Source: Colwellia psychrerythraea (GTDB lineage Bacteria > Pseudomonadota > Gammaproteobacteria > Enterobacterales > Alteromonadaceae). From it: a stretch of 64,000 nt of DNA. Both the position numbers and the translations under genes were made by a program. Below the pieces are notes generated by a model that saw only the letters and a list, made by a program, of their open reading frames with translations, did not search any database and was not told where the DNA came from. The stretch spans positions 1-64,000 of the forward strand of contig MAAF01000120.1 in assembly GCA_002163005.1 (NCBI GenBank), given 5' to 3'. Positions within the stretch are counted from its first letter, which is position 1. Every line of letters begins with the position of its first letter. Below, piece after piece: positions 43,870 through 53,676 of the stretch.

Positions 43870-45204
43870 CTAATGAACTCTATTGTTCACCGGCCATGAT
43901 AGGCTGATTTTTGCGCCATTTTCGGTGTTTTCTATGGTGAACTCACCACCATGATTGCGAGTGATTTCAGCGCACAGTGACAATCCAATACCTGAACCAT
44001 GGCTTTTAGTGGTGTAAAAAGGGGTTAATGCATTATCAAGATTAGCAAAACCAGGGCCATTATCCTTAATATCAATAATTTGTTTGGTTTGTTGGTAGCC
44101 TTGCGAATTTTCTTGTTGGTAGTACAAGCTAACGTCAATCTCACAATGTTCTTCATCACAAGCTTCTTGGGCATTCTTGAAAATATTAATCAGTATTTGC
44201 GCCATTTGCTGTACGTCAGCAAAACATTGATTACTGCCTTGATAATGTATCGTGCAGGGCTCGGTGATCATGGCTTTGGCTTCATCAAGTAAATCATTAA
44301 AATCAAACCAACTTGATTGCGGGACAGGTAATTGACTCAATTGACTGTATTGCTCAATAAAACTAAGTAAGCGATTACTTCGCTGTCTGATTCGACTCAA
44401 TACCAAGCGTACTTGATCTTCGTTAAAACTATCATTGCATAATAAGGTGTCGGCCATTGAAGCCATTGGCGTTAAAGAATTCCGTAATTCGTGGGCTAAT
44501 ACCCTAATAAGGTTTTGCTGGGTAAGACTTTGCTGTTGATGAAGTGGTTGAGAAATATCGAGAGCAGAAAAAATATGGCACTTCTTTTCTTGGAATAGAT
44601 AACTAATGCTTTGACACTGCCACTGTTGATTGAACTGGTTGTGGCTTAAATTACCATTTTCCATGGAAAACCCTAAATCTTCAGCGGCTGCGCCAATAAG
44701 CATGGGTTGTTGTATTTTCTCTTTCATGGCGATATTCCGATAGCTAAGTTGATTATTTTCATCAAATAAGCACACAGGAATAGGCCAAGAGTCGAGGATG
44801 TGGCTCAGTACATTTTCCAATGTTTGGTTTTGTTGCAATTTATGGGCGTTACCTATGGCTAGGGCAGAAATTTCTTGCTGTAACTCAGCTAATAAATTGT
44901 CTTGATGTTGCACTTTAAAGCGCAAGTTTGTTTCACCCTCACGGATAACTTGCGTATAGGTAGTTAGTTGCATGATGGCTTGTCGCCAGAAGTTATAACT
45001 ACGCCAAGCAAGCCAAATGAGCGGATAAGAGAGAAAAAAAACTAATGTGGCTGTCGCCAATATGGTCCAACCAAGCGTAGAAGTGAGCGCAATGATTAAG
45101 GCTAATATAACGATTAAGGTACTGGCTAAGCCAAAGACCAGCCACTGTTCATGGCTGAGCTTTAAACTTAATGGTTTTGCTGGTTGATTGATGTTATTCG
45201 ACAT
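43870..45204 (-). CDS. Sensor histidine kinase
   Basis: A 444-residue membrane kinase that would phosphorylate the NtrC-type regulator encoded just upstream. Two membrane helices near the N-terminus (about 20-65) are followed by a PAS-like segment (ILDSWPIPVCLFDENNQLSY). The HisKA box has the phosphorylated His in LAHELRNSLTPMASM, and the ATPase domain has NIFKNAQEACDE, IDIKDNGPGF and GSGIGLSLCAEI. ATG 45204 is the probable start, overlapping the regulator's stop by 11 nt; an in-frame TTG at 45216 is less likely. The sensing region is small, suggesting membrane or cytoplasmic signals. Confidence 0.9.
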   Translation of the reverse strand: MSNNINQPAKPLSLKLSHEQWLVFGLASTLIVILALIIALTSTLGWTILATATLVFFLSYPLIWLAWRSYNFWRQAIMQLTTYTQVIREGETNLRFKVQHQDNLLAELQQEISALAIGNAHKLQQNQTLENVLSHILDSWPIPVCLFDENNQLSYRNIAMKEKIQQPMLIGAAAEDLGFSMENGNLSHNQFNQQWQCQSISYLFQEKKCHIFSALDISQPLHQQQSLTQQNLIRVLAHELRNSLTPMASMADTLLCNDSFNEDQVRLVLSRIRQRSNRLLSFIEQYSQLSQLPVPQSSWFDFNDLLDEAKAMITEPCTIHYQGSNQCFADVQQMAQILINIFKNAQEACDEEHCEIDVSLYYQQENSQGYQQTKQIIDIKDNGPGFANLDNALTPFYTTKSHGSGIGLSLCAEITRNHGGEFTIENTENGAKISLSWPVNNRVH

Positions 45205-46555
45205 GATGAATATCAAACTTTTCTAAACGTCGGTAAAGGGCATTACGAGATATATCGAGCAACTTTGCAGCCTCGATAACTTGACCGCCAGTAACGTTCA
45301 TCGCTTTTTCAATCAGCTGTTTCTCCGCTTGTTCAAGCGGTTGCAATAATATTGAATCACTGGTGTTATTGGTATTGTCCATGCTTTCTAGTAATAATTG
45401 CTGTGCTGTTATTTCATTGCTATTTGACAGTAAAACAGCACGTTCTATCATGTGACTAAATTCACGAATATTGCCAGGCCAATTGTGTTGCTTTAATTTA
45501 CTTAAGGCACAAGCGCTAATCGTTAAGGCTTGTTTACGATACTTAGCACTAAACTTAGTGATAAAACTTGTTGCTAAGGCTTCAATATCTTCAAGTCGCT
45601 CACGCAATGGTGGGATGGTAATAACTAGGGTATTTAAACGGTATAATAAATCTTGTCGAAAAGCTTGTTTACTGACCAGTTGGTTGAGGTCGGCATTGGT
45701 GGCACTAATTAAACGAACATCAGCTACTTGAGTTTGACTTGATCCTAAAACTTCATATTGACCTGTTTCTAAAACCCGTAATAATTTAGGTTGAAGTGTT
45801 AAGGGCAACGAGCCAATTTCATCAAAAAACAAGGTGCCTTTGTCAGCAAGCTGAAAGCGACCAACTCGATTTTGCTTAGCATCAGTAAACGCACCTTTTT
45901 GATGACCAAAGAGTTCACTTTCAAATAGATTTTCAGGAATGGCGGCCATGTTCACTGTAATGAGTGGAGAATACTGGCGTGATGACAGTTGATGAATTCG
46001 CTCAGCCAGCAGTGATTTACCGGTACCATTTTCACCTAAGATTAATATATTGGCATCCGTTGGTGCTATTTGCGTTATTAACGTTTCAATAGCCTGCATG
46101 CTAGGAGATTGGCATACCCAGTTTTTTTTATTCTCAGGAGCAAGTAGTTGTCGGTAGCCTTGATTTTGTTCTTTTACTTGGGAAAAGCTTAACTGCTGTT
46201 TAATACTGTTGAGTAACTTAAGCTTATTCCATGGTTTTTCTATAAAATCATTGGCGCCTTTTTGTAATCCTTGTACTGCTAGTTCAATTGAACCCCATGC
46301 TGTCATGAGTATCACTGGGATATTTAATGGCTGTAACTGTTCTAAAATCGCTAAACCTTCTTGACCACTGGTGGTGTCTCGAGAAAAGTTCATATCTAAA
46401 AGTACTAAGTCGGGCTGCTGTCGGTTACTTTCTATGATGATTTCTTTAGCGTTAGCCGCTTCAATAATCTGATAGCCCTGTGCGCTGAGTAATAAGTTTA
46501 ATGCTAAACGAATATCTTCATCATCGTCAGCAATTAAAATGGTGGCATTTGACAT
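45194..46555 (-). CDS. Sigma-54-dependent response regulator (NtrC family)
   Basis: A 453-residue activator with receiver (1-120; phospho-acceptor Asp in LVLLDMNFS, Lys in FIEKPW), AAA+ (140-370; Walker A LGENGTGKSLLAER, Walker B GTLFFDEIGSLP) and Fis-type HTH (LLDISRNALYRRLEKFDI). The sigma-54 contact loop reads GAFTDA instead of the common GAFTGA, a known variant in some subfamilies. It is encoded downstream of the efflux genes, whose promoter has a sigma-54 signature, so it probably activates that operon. Confidence 0.92.
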   Translation of the reverse strand: MSNATILIADDDEDIRLALNLLLSAQGYQIIEAANAKEIIIESNRQQPDLVLLDMNFSRDTTSGQEGLAILEQLQPLNIPVILMTAWGSIELAVQGLQKGANDFIEKPWNKLKLLNSIKQQLSFSQVKEQNQGYRQLLAPENKKNWVCQSPSMQAIETLITQIAPTDANILILGENGTGKSLLAERIHQLSSRQYSPLITVNMAAIPENLFESELFGHQKGAFTDAKQNRVGRFQLADKGTLFFDEIGSLPLTLQPKLLRVLETGQYEVLGSSQTQVADVRLISATNADLNQLVSKQAFRQDLLYRLNTLVITIPPLRERLEDIEALATSFITKFSAKYRKQALTISACALSKLKQHNWPGNIREFSHMIERAVLLSNSNEITAQQLLLESMDNTNNTSDSILLQPLEQAEKQLIEKAMNVTGGQVIEAAKLLDISRNALYRRLEKFDIHHVE

Positions 46556-46635
46556 AGCATTTCCATAAATTTAGGCGGCTCTTAGCTAATCTTTAACTAT
46601 CTATTAGCCAATGAAACTAAAATAAAAATAATAGA

Positions 46636-46663
46636 AAAGGAAACGAGTTAAAGCGTTTCCTTT
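46636..46663 (-). terminator. Hairpin between the permease and response regulator genes
   Basis: Perfect 10-bp stem AAAGGAAACG/CGTTTCCTTT with an eight-base loop and T-rich tail on the minus strand. It could end or attenuate the efflux transcript before the two-component genes. Confidence 0.75.
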
Positions 46664-46752
46664 GCTATTTTGGGTCTTAACCCTGTGGGTGTTAGTATGC
46701 CAATTACCTTAGTGGCTTGGCTAGTACTAAAGCGCAATGCTACTTAGTAAAT

Positions 46753-49245
46753 TTACTCTTCTCGTAACGCTTGCATAGGATCACTACTAATTACTCGCCA
46801 TGCAGGCATAATTACCGACAATAAAACAATAACGACTAAAGCGGTATCTAAAGAGATCATCGCAAGCCAGCTAAAATCAGGTAACATTTCTAAGCTTTGT
46901 GATACTTGTTGATAACCTATAACAGAAACAATAAAACCTACACCTAAACCTACCACTAACATCGACAAAGCATCTTTTAAGATAAAGCTAACTAATTTAG
47001 CTTGTTTCGCACCCGTTGCCATGCGCACTGCAAGTTCATATTTACGATGGTTTGTGGTCATTTGTGTTAGACCAGCAACACCGATAGCAGCAAGGAAAAG
47101 TGTTAAACCAGTCATGGCGAGTACTATCCATAAACTAAGGCGTTGATTCAATGTCTGCCTCTGCCAAATATCTGCTAATGATTCTATGTTCAAGTTAGTT
47201 AAACGTGGAAATTGACGTTTAAGTTCACTTTCTAGCATCGCAGGCGTAATGGTTTTTCCAGCAGGTAACATCACAGTAAACTGCATGGTTGAGCCAGGTC
47301 TAACGCGATGAGAGTATATTGAAGGTAAGCCTAATGAATCTGCAATACCAGTTTGACTTAAGGTATTGGCAACTACCCCTGTAACAATTGACGGTGGTGT
47401 TGAACTATCCGGACTCATTTGAATGGTTTTGCCAATAATATCTTGGTAGGTTAACGTTGAAAATAACAGTTTTGCCATATTTTCATCAATAACAATTCGG
47501 TCTTCATCATTATCAATTTGTGCTTGGCTTACATTAGCGCCAGCAAGTATAGGAATATTAAAGCTTGAGAAATAATTTGCCCCTAAAGTCTTTATTTGGT
47601 GAATAACTCGCGCTCCTGAGTCTTCATCACGAAAGGCGTTTACTCGTAAAGAATCAGACAAAGGGCCATAGTTAGGTGTGATCACTTGACTATCACTTAC
47701 TTCTTGCTCTATCAAATTTGATATACCATCAAGTAATTGTTTAGCTTCGCTCTTTCGATAAGAGTCAAAAGTATTTAATTGAGTAATGTATTCTTCATCG
47801 CTAACGGTTACGCCAATTTCATAACTATTACCAATGTCATAACCAGTCTCTTGATAAACCGCTTGATAACTTTGCATGGCTATCATCACTGAAGCGGTCA
47901 GTAATATCGAAGCAATTGATAGTTGCAGTACCATTAATACGCGGCTTAACCATTGATTGCTTTGTGCTTGTATTCCTTTACCACTGCTATTTAAGTTATT
48001 GCCGAGTGCATGCTTGTCAATATCAACCAGTGCGAGACAACTAAATAGCATATTTAGCGCTAATATTATGGCGATTGAAGCAAGTATGGTGGTGCTATCA
48101 ATACTAATGGCATCTATCATGGGTAAACTATCACCAGCAATCAAGGGTAAACTTCTTATCGCCCAACCGGTAACTAATAACCCCGTTACTGCCGCTAAAA
48201 CAAAACTAGGTAGGTTCTCAAGTAACACTAATAATCTAACTTTTGTTAAGCTTGCGCCTAAGCTTATTTGAATGGCAAATTCTTTAGTTCTTCCTTGATA
48301 ATGAGCGATGAATAAATTTAGCAAATTAAGTGTCGCCATTAATAACAGCCCGATAACAGCAATAAATAATGCGATAAGTAGATTTTCAGTTTCACCTAAC
48401 ATGTTGCTGCGGTAACTGCTGCCCTTAGCTTCTTTTTTGGTATTAGTCATGAAGTCCATAAACATTTGCACTTGCTCGCCATCGACATTTCGGGTGACGT
48501 AATCTTCTAACCATGCATCAACTTGTGCTTGTGATGGCAGTTGCGCTTGGCCATCAGCTGATTTTAGTATCAGGGTATCAATATCATTGCTAATATTACC
48601 TACTTCATCAGTTTGCGACTTAACCTTGGCTAAATTGGCGATAAACCAGACCTGCTGCGGTAAAATTGATCGGTTACTTTTTATCGCCATTACATCTTCA
48701 ATGACACCGGCAATAATATAATTTTGATTGGTGATAGTTACTTGTTTGCCAATGACTGATTTAACGCCAGCAAAGGCATTTTGCCAAAAACTTCTGGATA
48801 TCCACACATACTTTTCTGTTGACTCAATAGTGACATTGTCACCAAATAATAATTGGCTACCTAATACCGAAAGAATGTTGCTTGACGCGTCATAACGGGT
48901 CGTCGCAAACGTAGTATTGTTTACTACAACATCTTGCTCTGAAGGAGCAATACCAGCCCATTCGCCTAAATCACTAAATTGTTCACTAAAATCAATTAAG
49001 CGATTCATGTTCCAATAAGACACACTCAAGGTATCTGACATTTTAAAACGATAATCAAGCGTTTGCAGTGAAGCCTCATTTTTAACGCCCTGCAGAGGTT
49101 GATACAATAAGGTTGATGAAATTGAAATAACACTTAATACCGCACCTAAGGTTAAGCCAAGTGTTAATATTAGTGGCACGCTCAGGCGGGGTAATGAAAA
49201 TACCCGTGTTATACCTTGATATAAGGATTTTTTGAATAAACTCAT
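46753..49245 (-). CDS. ABC transporter permease (MacB-like/FtsX fold)
   Basis: An 830-residue membrane protein with two repeated MacB-type units: N-terminal helix, periplasmic domain (about 55-260) and FtsX helices (about 285-410), then a second helix-domain-FtsX unit (about 440-830). It ends MPAWRVISSDPMQALREE, the signature tail of this permease family. Its start overlaps the ATPase gene by four nt. It belongs to a three-gene exporter with an HlyD-type adaptor; export of a peptide, lipid or toxic molecule is the general role. Confidence 0.88.
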   Translation of the reverse strand: MSLFKKSLYQGITRVFSLPRLSVPLILTLGLTLGAVLSVISISSTLLYQPLQGVKNEASLQTLDYRFKMSDTLSVSYWNMNRLIDFSEQFSDLGEWAGIAPSEQDVVVNNTTFATTRYDASSNILSVLGSQLLFGDNVTIESTEKYVWISRSFWQNAFAGVKSVIGKQVTITNQNYIIAGVIEDVMAIKSNRSILPQQVWFIANLAKVKSQTDEVGNISNDIDTLILKSADGQAQLPSQAQVDAWLEDYVTRNVDGEQVQMFMDFMTNTKKEAKGSSYRSNMLGETENLLIALFIAVIGLLLMATLNLLNLFIAHYQGRTKEFAIQISLGASLTKVRLLVLLENLPSFVLAAVTGLLVTGWAIRSLPLIAGDSLPMIDAISIDSTTILASIAIILALNMLFSCLALVDIDKHALGNNLNSSGKGIQAQSNQWLSRVLMVLQLSIASILLTASVMIAMQSYQAVYQETGYDIGNSYEIGVTVSDEEYITQLNTFDSYRKSEAKQLLDGISNLIEQEVSDSQVITPNYGPLSDSLRVNAFRDEDSGARVIHQIKTLGANYFSSFNIPILAGANVSQAQIDNDEDRIVIDENMAKLLFSTLTYQDIIGKTIQMSPDSSTPPSIVTGVVANTLSQTGIADSLGLPSIYSHRVRPGSTMQFTVMLPAGKTITPAMLESELKRQFPRLTNLNIESLADIWQRQTLNQRLSLWIVLAMTGLTLFLAAIGVAGLTQMTTNHRKYELAVRMATGAKQAKLVSFILKDALSMLVVGLGVGFIVSVIGYQQVSQSLEMLPDFSWLAMISLDTALVVIVLLSVIMPAWRVISSDPMQALREE

Positions 49246-49985
49246 GCAACCCCCTGCAAAGATTTTTCATTTATATCAATGGTACTTGGCTGCGGACTTA
49301 GCCCAGTATTAATTTCTGAAACAATTTGACCATCGAGCAGTTGAATTTGGCGACTAGCACAACGTGAATAACGGCTATCATGAGTAACCATCACAATAGT
49401 TGAACCGTTTTTGTTGAGCTGCTCTAACAGCGACATTACCTGATCGCCATTTTTGCTGTCTAAGTTACCTGTTGGTTCATCAACTAATATCAGGTCTGGT
49501 TTGCCAACAAGTGCACGAGCAATAGCAATACGTTGTTGCTGACCACCAGAAAGTTGGTTTGGTCGATAGTGTTGTCTATGTAGCATATCCACTTGTGTTA
49601 GTACTTCTTCTACACGTGTTTTGATTTCTGATTTTTTACAACCTCGGTGCTCTAAAGGCAACGCAACATTTTCAAAAACAGTTAAGTTATCTATTAAGTT
49701 AAAAGACTGAAAAACATAGCCAATATGTTCATTACGAATTTGAGTGCGTTGATCAACTTTTAAACCTGAAGTAGTAATATTGGCTAGTTGATATTCGCCC
49801 TCACTAGGGGAGTCCATTAAACCCATAATAGAAAGTAAGGTAGATTTTCCGCAGCCAGAGGGACCCGTTATGGCAACAAACTCGCCTTGTCTTATATCTA
49901 AGCTAACACCTTGCAGGGCATGGGTTTCTATTTGTTGGCCATCGTAACGCTTGTGAATGTTTGCCATGGTAACTATGTTTTTCAT
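49242..49985 (-). CDS. ABC transporter ATP-binding protein (MacB/LolD-type)
   Basis: A 247-residue ATPase with Walker A ITGPSGCGKSTLLS, the Q-loop VFQSFNLIDNLT, signature LSGGQQQRIAIARAL, Walker B LILVDEPTGNLDS and the H-loop VMVTHDSRY. These match the MacB/LolD/FtsE branch that powers mechanotransmission-type exporters. It is translationally coupled with the permease gene (ATGA-type overlap) and lies between adaptor and permease genes. Confidence 0.92.
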   Translation of the reverse strand: MKNIVTMANIHKRYDGQQIETHALQGVSLDIRQGEFVAITGPSGCGKSTLLSIMGLMDSPSEGEYQLANITTSGLKVDQRTQIRNEHIGYVFQSFNLIDNLTVFENVALPLEHRGCKKSEIKTRVEEVLTQVDMLHRQHYRPNQLSGGQQQRIAIARALVGKPDLILVDEPTGNLDSKNGDQVMSLLEQLNKNGSTIVMVTHDSRYSRCASRQIQLLDGQIVSEINTGLSPQPSTIDINEKSLQGVA

Positions 49986-50057
49986 GTGATTTTCCTTAAT
50001 TTGTTTTAGCTGCTGTTATGTCTTTAGTATTTAGCATTGCTTGTTTTAAATATTTGT

Positions 50058-51296
50058 TTATTCAATGATCAAAAGTTGCGGGTATTTATTGTATTGTTGC
50101 GTATCACTACTCACCAGTTGCTCGCCAGGTGTTAATCCTGAAGTGATAATTAATTTATTTTTTGATAATTCGCCAAAGGTGACATCTCTTTGAATTAATG
50201 AGTTGTTAGTGTCGCGGACAAAAAGACTTTGTTTACTGCGCGGGCGAAACCCCGGTACTTGTTCTATGTAGCTAACTGCTTGTTGGTGCCTAACAAATAC
50301 TTGTGCTGATATTGATAATGCAGGCCGTGCATTAGAAGTTAAGGCTTCATCAATGACAGCCTCGGCAAGTACTGACCCGTTGTTAACTACACTTTCAATG
50401 CGTGTAATATGCGCTTTGATAATGCCCTTTTGTGTATCAATCAAAACAGCGGCGTTGATATCTATTTGGTCAGCTTGGTTTTGCGGTAAACGTAAGCGAG
50501 CTATTAGCTCCTCATCACTACCTACTTTTGCTAATGATTCACCTAACTGAACACTTTGGCCTAATTCAATCTCTAACGTTTGCAGTGAGCCATTAATGCC
50601 TGCTTTTACCTTCATATCATCAAGCTGCTGCTCCAGTAAGTTAACTTGTGCACGTTGTTGTTCTATGGTGATATCACGCTGAGTAAGTTGATAGCCTTGC
50701 ATTTCGATAAACTGCTTATATTTTTTATTTTCAAAGCCAAGTTTTTTACTTTCTTGTTTTACCGCCAATTTGGCGCGTTGTAATTCTATTTTTGAAGAAA
50801 CACCTAAATCCATCAGGTTTTTATTTACCGATAGCTCAAGCTCTGCTTTTTCAATTTCAGCTTCAATGTCTGCAATGCGGCCTTGATAATTTAAACGTTC
50901 ACTTTGCTGCTCGTATTTAAACGCTTCTCTTTGCGCTAATTGTTGAGCAAGTTGGCCATTAGCTGCGTTTACTTCCTGTACTAATCTAGGGTTTGATAAG
51001 TGTAAAATAACCGTGTCAGGCATTACCTTAGTGCCAGGACGAACTAAAATTTCAGAGACCTTACCTAAAGCTGGCGCTGTTAATAAACGTTCTTTTGCCG
51101 AAGCGAACTCGCCATAGGCATTAGCATAAATAGTTAAGTTACCTTGAACTACCGTTTGAAAACTTATGTCTTTTAAGGGGACTGACTTTGTTGCTTTACC
51201 ACTAACGCTATAACCGGCATAGCCCATTAATAAGGTGAAGCTGGCGATAGCTGCCCATTTTTTCCAAGGTTGCTTTTTAGTTAATGCAATTTTCAT
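50058..51296 (-). CDS. HlyD/AcrA-type periplasmic adaptor of the ABC exporter
   Basis: A 412-residue membrane-fusion protein. An N-terminal anchor (WAAIASFTLLMGYAGYSV) precedes a biotinyl-lipoyl-like half (LTAPALGKVSEILVRPGTKV), a long coiled-coil hairpin (about 120-225, Q/E/K-rich), the second lipoyl half (GINGSLQTLEIELGQSVQLG) and a beta-barrel/proximal region. It links inner-membrane ABC permeases to an outer-membrane channel. It is the first gene of the operon, directly behind a sigma-54-like promoter. Confidence 0.88.
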   Translation of the reverse strand: MKIALTKKQPWKKWAAIASFTLLMGYAGYSVSGKATKSVPLKDISFQTVVQGNLTIYANAYGEFASAKERLLTAPALGKVSEILVRPGTKVMPDTVILHLSNPRLVQEVNAANGQLAQQLAQREAFKYEQQSERLNYQGRIADIEAEIEKAELELSVNKNLMDLGVSSKIELQRAKLAVKQESKKLGFENKKYKQFIEMQGYQLTQRDITIEQQRAQVNLLEQQLDDMKVKAGINGSLQTLEIELGQSVQLGESLAKVGSDEELIARLRLPQNQADQIDINAAVLIDTQKGIIKAHITRIESVVNNGSVLAEAVIDEALTSNARPALSISAQVFVRHQQAVSYIEQVPGFRPRSKQSLFVRDTNNSLIQRDVTFGELSKNKLIITSGLTPGEQLVSSDTQQYNKYPQLLIIE

Positions 51297-51334
51297 AAAG
51301 TTTCACTGTTATTCTTAACTGATTTTATAAGTAA

Positions 51335-51350
51335 TGAAATAACCGTGCCA
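51335..51350 (-). promoter_or_regulatory. Sigma-54-type promoter upstream of the efflux operon
   Basis: Minus-strand TGGCAC-GGTTA-TTTCA: perfect -24 element, five-base spacer and a -12 element one base off TTGCA. It is 39 bp before the adaptor ATG, so the transcript would have a leader of about 27 nt. The downstream NtrC-type regulator is the natural activator. Confidence 0.7.
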
Positions 51351-51718
51351 AATATTAAAGGCTTATGTAATCAATGGTTTATTGTTTTTGTTGCTTTGTT
51401 AAAAGTTAAATTTGTTCGCTTTTAGGTTGAGGATGTTCGAAAATAAACTTGATAATAGAAACAGATAACTATTCTCCATAATTTGCCTCCCTGTTTTATT
51501 TTTATCATTATTTGTTTTTGTAATGCGGTGTAATGTTATCCATTTAATATCTGAAGTAGGTTAGTAGAATCACATTAATGAAATTGAGCGAACAAGCTGA
51601 AGTTTGCATGCAACGCGGTTATGATATGCGGTAAAATACATAGCGATTAAAATTGTGCCTAGAGAGTGTCAGATAATACAGCGCAATTTTATTGTTTAGA
51701 AGATGATGAGCTTAAAAA
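51351..51718. other. Divergent intergenic region
   Basis: Should carry enhancer sites for the response regulator and the promoter of the gene at 51719. I found no clear repeated palindrome for the former. Confidence 0.45.
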
Positions 51719-52147
51719 ATGACCGAAATGCTACCGATAACCCTTAACGTAACTAAAGACTTACTCGATAAATTTACCAATATAAAATCAGTGAGCAACA
51801 AGCTAGAAGCGCAGTTCAATTTTCAAACCTTAACGGCCAATTGGTATGGCGATGAAGAGGACATTTTAACGATTCAATTATCCTTAGAAACCCCCGCAAG
51901 TTTCGAACAATGTAAAGAAGCATTGGATAAGCTATCGGGCAGTAGAGTTACCATCAGTCATTTTTCTGATGATGTGATTTGTTGTTTTAACGAAGGCGAA
52001 CAACAATTGCTTTGCACTATTGCCATGACAATGTCAGAGCTGGATTTATTGGTATTACAGCCAACGCTATTAGCGGGTTATATTCAGGCTAAGTTACGTA
52101 AAGTTCTTAATTTAATTGCCCAGCAGCAATCATTGGCCAGTATCTAA
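51719..52147 (+). CDS. Hypothetical protein
   Basis: A 142-residue soluble, slightly acidic protein with no signal peptide, membrane helix or motif that I recognise. It has scattered hydrophobic strands and helices and two adjacent cysteines (DDVICCFNEGEQQL). It ends 22 nt before rsuA and is probably co-transcribed with it. Met4 (51728) is an alternative start. Confidence 0.7.
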   Translation: MTEMLPITLNVTKDLLDKFTNIKSVSNKLEAQFNFQTLTANWYGDEEDILTIQLSLETPASFEQCKEALDKLSGSRVTISHFSDDVICCFNEGEQQLLCTIAMTMSELDLLVLQPTLLAGYIQAKLRKVLNLIAQQQSLASI

Positions 52148-52169
52148 GTAATGGACTTTTTCAAAAAAA

Positions 52170-52892
52170 ATGGCTATTAATACTGCACGCTTAGATCGTT
52201 TTATTAGTGATTATCGTCAAATTAACCGCAAAAAAGTAAGGTTGATTTTAGCGCAAAAAAGAGTTTATGTTGATGGCATATTAGCAACAGATATTGCTCA
52301 GCTTGTTGATCAGTTTTCACACGTTATTATGGATGATGAAGTACTGCAGGCTAATAGGGCATATTATATTATGCTGAATAAACCTATTGGTGTGGTTTGT
52401 GCGACTAAGGATAAAAAACATAAGACGGTGATTGATTTACTTGCTAGACAATTTGCTCAAGAGGTTTTGGATAGTTTACATATCGTCGGACGACTCGATC
52501 TAAATACGTCAGGCCTAGTGTTACTAACAAATGATAGTCGTTGGTCTGAGCGGCTAACGTCACCTGAACATAAAGTCTCTAAATGTTATCAAGTGACACT
52601 AGAAAACGCTTTAACGTCAGACTATATAGAGGCTTTTGCAAAAGGGATGTATTTTCCTTATGAGAACATAACGACAAAACCAGCAATTTTGCATATTGTT
52701 TCTCTCTTTGAAGCACAAGTGAGCTTAACCGAAGGGCGCTACCATCAAATAAAGCGTATGTTTGGCCGTTTTCGTAACCCTGTTATTGCATTGCATCGTT
52801 ACTCAATAGGAAGTTTACACTTAGATAAGTCACTCAAAGACGGTGAAAGTAGGCTGTTAAATGTTTCAGAGGTGACTAGCATAAATAGCTAA
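52170..52892 (+). CDS. rsuA: Pseudouridine synthase of the RsuA family (16S rRNA U516)
   Basis: Isomerises uridine to pseudouridine in rRNA. The 240-residue protein has an S4-like N-terminal domain (about 6-62, ARLDRFISDYRQINRKKVRL) and the catalytic domain with MLNKPIGVVCATKD, the Asp-containing GRLDLNTSGLVLLTND, TKPAILHIVS, LTEGRYHQIKRMFGRFRNPV and HRYSIGSL. These align best with E. coli RsuA. RluE/RluF are relatives that cannot be fully excluded. Confidence 0.85.
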   Translation: MAINTARLDRFISDYRQINRKKVRLILAQKRVYVDGILATDIAQLVDQFSHVIMDDEVLQANRAYYIMLNKPIGVVCATKDKKHKTVIDLLARQFAQEVLDSLHIVGRLDLNTSGLVLLTNDSRWSERLTSPEHKVSKCYQVTLENALTSDYIEAFAKGMYFPYENITTKPAILHIVSLFEAQVSLTEGRYHQIKRMFGRFRNPVIALHRYSIGSLHLDKSLKDGESRLLNVSEVTSINS

Positions 52893-53012
52893 TGTAAGTG
52901 GTGAGAAATAAAACAATAAAAGTGAATGTTTATACTAATCAATTGATATTATTAATAACTATATAGGCTCTCGCAATTTGGTCTTGCTTGGGTATAATAG
53001 TTTGCAGTAATA

Positions 53013-53276
53013 ATACCAAGTCCATTAAGTTAGTTCCCATTCAGAGCTTGCCAGCGGTTTGAGAACAAATAGAATTTTTTTGCATATAGTCACTCTATAT
53101 GAAAGAAATTTTGTGCGGTTATCGAATCGCTGGAAAGCTCCTAAGGGGCGAGTTTAAAAGGCTTACATGCTGCGTTATTGATTTTGATAAGGGAATAACC
53201 ATTATCTATAATCAATGCCTTGCCTCTAAGCCTTTTAACTCTCGCTGAGTGGCAAGAAACTTATTGGAATTGGTAT
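53013..53276 (+). mobile_element. MITE copy 2 (264 bp)
   Basis: Ends ATACCAAGTCC and GGAATTGGTAT form the terminal inverted repeat. The interior has GCGAGTTTAAAAGGC, ATGCTGCGTTATTGATTTT and CAATGCCTTGCCTCTAAGCC, as in copies 1 and 3. No coding capacity. It sits between rsuA and the lipoprotein gene. Confidence 0.85.
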
Positions 53277-53307
53277 AAATTGTTTCTTAATGTAATGGAA
53301 TAGTTAA

Positions 53308-53610
53308 ATGAATAAAATAGTTTTATTAGTGGTACCTTTTATCAGTTTGTTGGCAAGTTGTTCAAGTGTTGATAATGTTTGCGAAGATGTCACTTTAGCT
53401 TCTGAACAAATTCAAGAGTGCCAAGCTTTACATAAACGCATTATTAATACTAAAGGTGATGTAATTATTCGCACTGAATTAGAACGTCGCTATCAGCAAG
53501 ATTGTATTGATATTCGTTATTACCGAGATGAAAAACAAGCAGCTATTTGTGGTAATAAGCATAAAGTTAAAGAGATTAGTAAGTCGGCTAAAGCTGACGC
53601 TCAGCAATAA
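53308..53610 (+). CDS. Small hypothetical lipoprotein
   Basis: A 100-residue lipoprotein: signal MNKIVLLVVPFISLLASC with lipobox Cys18. Three further cysteines (CEDV, ECQAL, DCIDI) plus one late (ICGNK) may form disulfides. No function is recognised. The gene follows a MITE and precedes the GGDEF-EAL gene by 66 nt. Confidence 0.75.
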   Translation: MNKIVLLVVPFISLLASCSSVDNVCEDVTLASEQIQECQALHKRIINTKGDVIIRTELERRYQQDCIDIRYYRDEKQAAICGNKHKVKEISKSAKADAQQ

Positions 53611-53676
53611 GTAAGCAATTCTTAATAATCGTTTTATTAAGTACTTGGTAGATGAGCGAGCAAATAACTAAACGGT

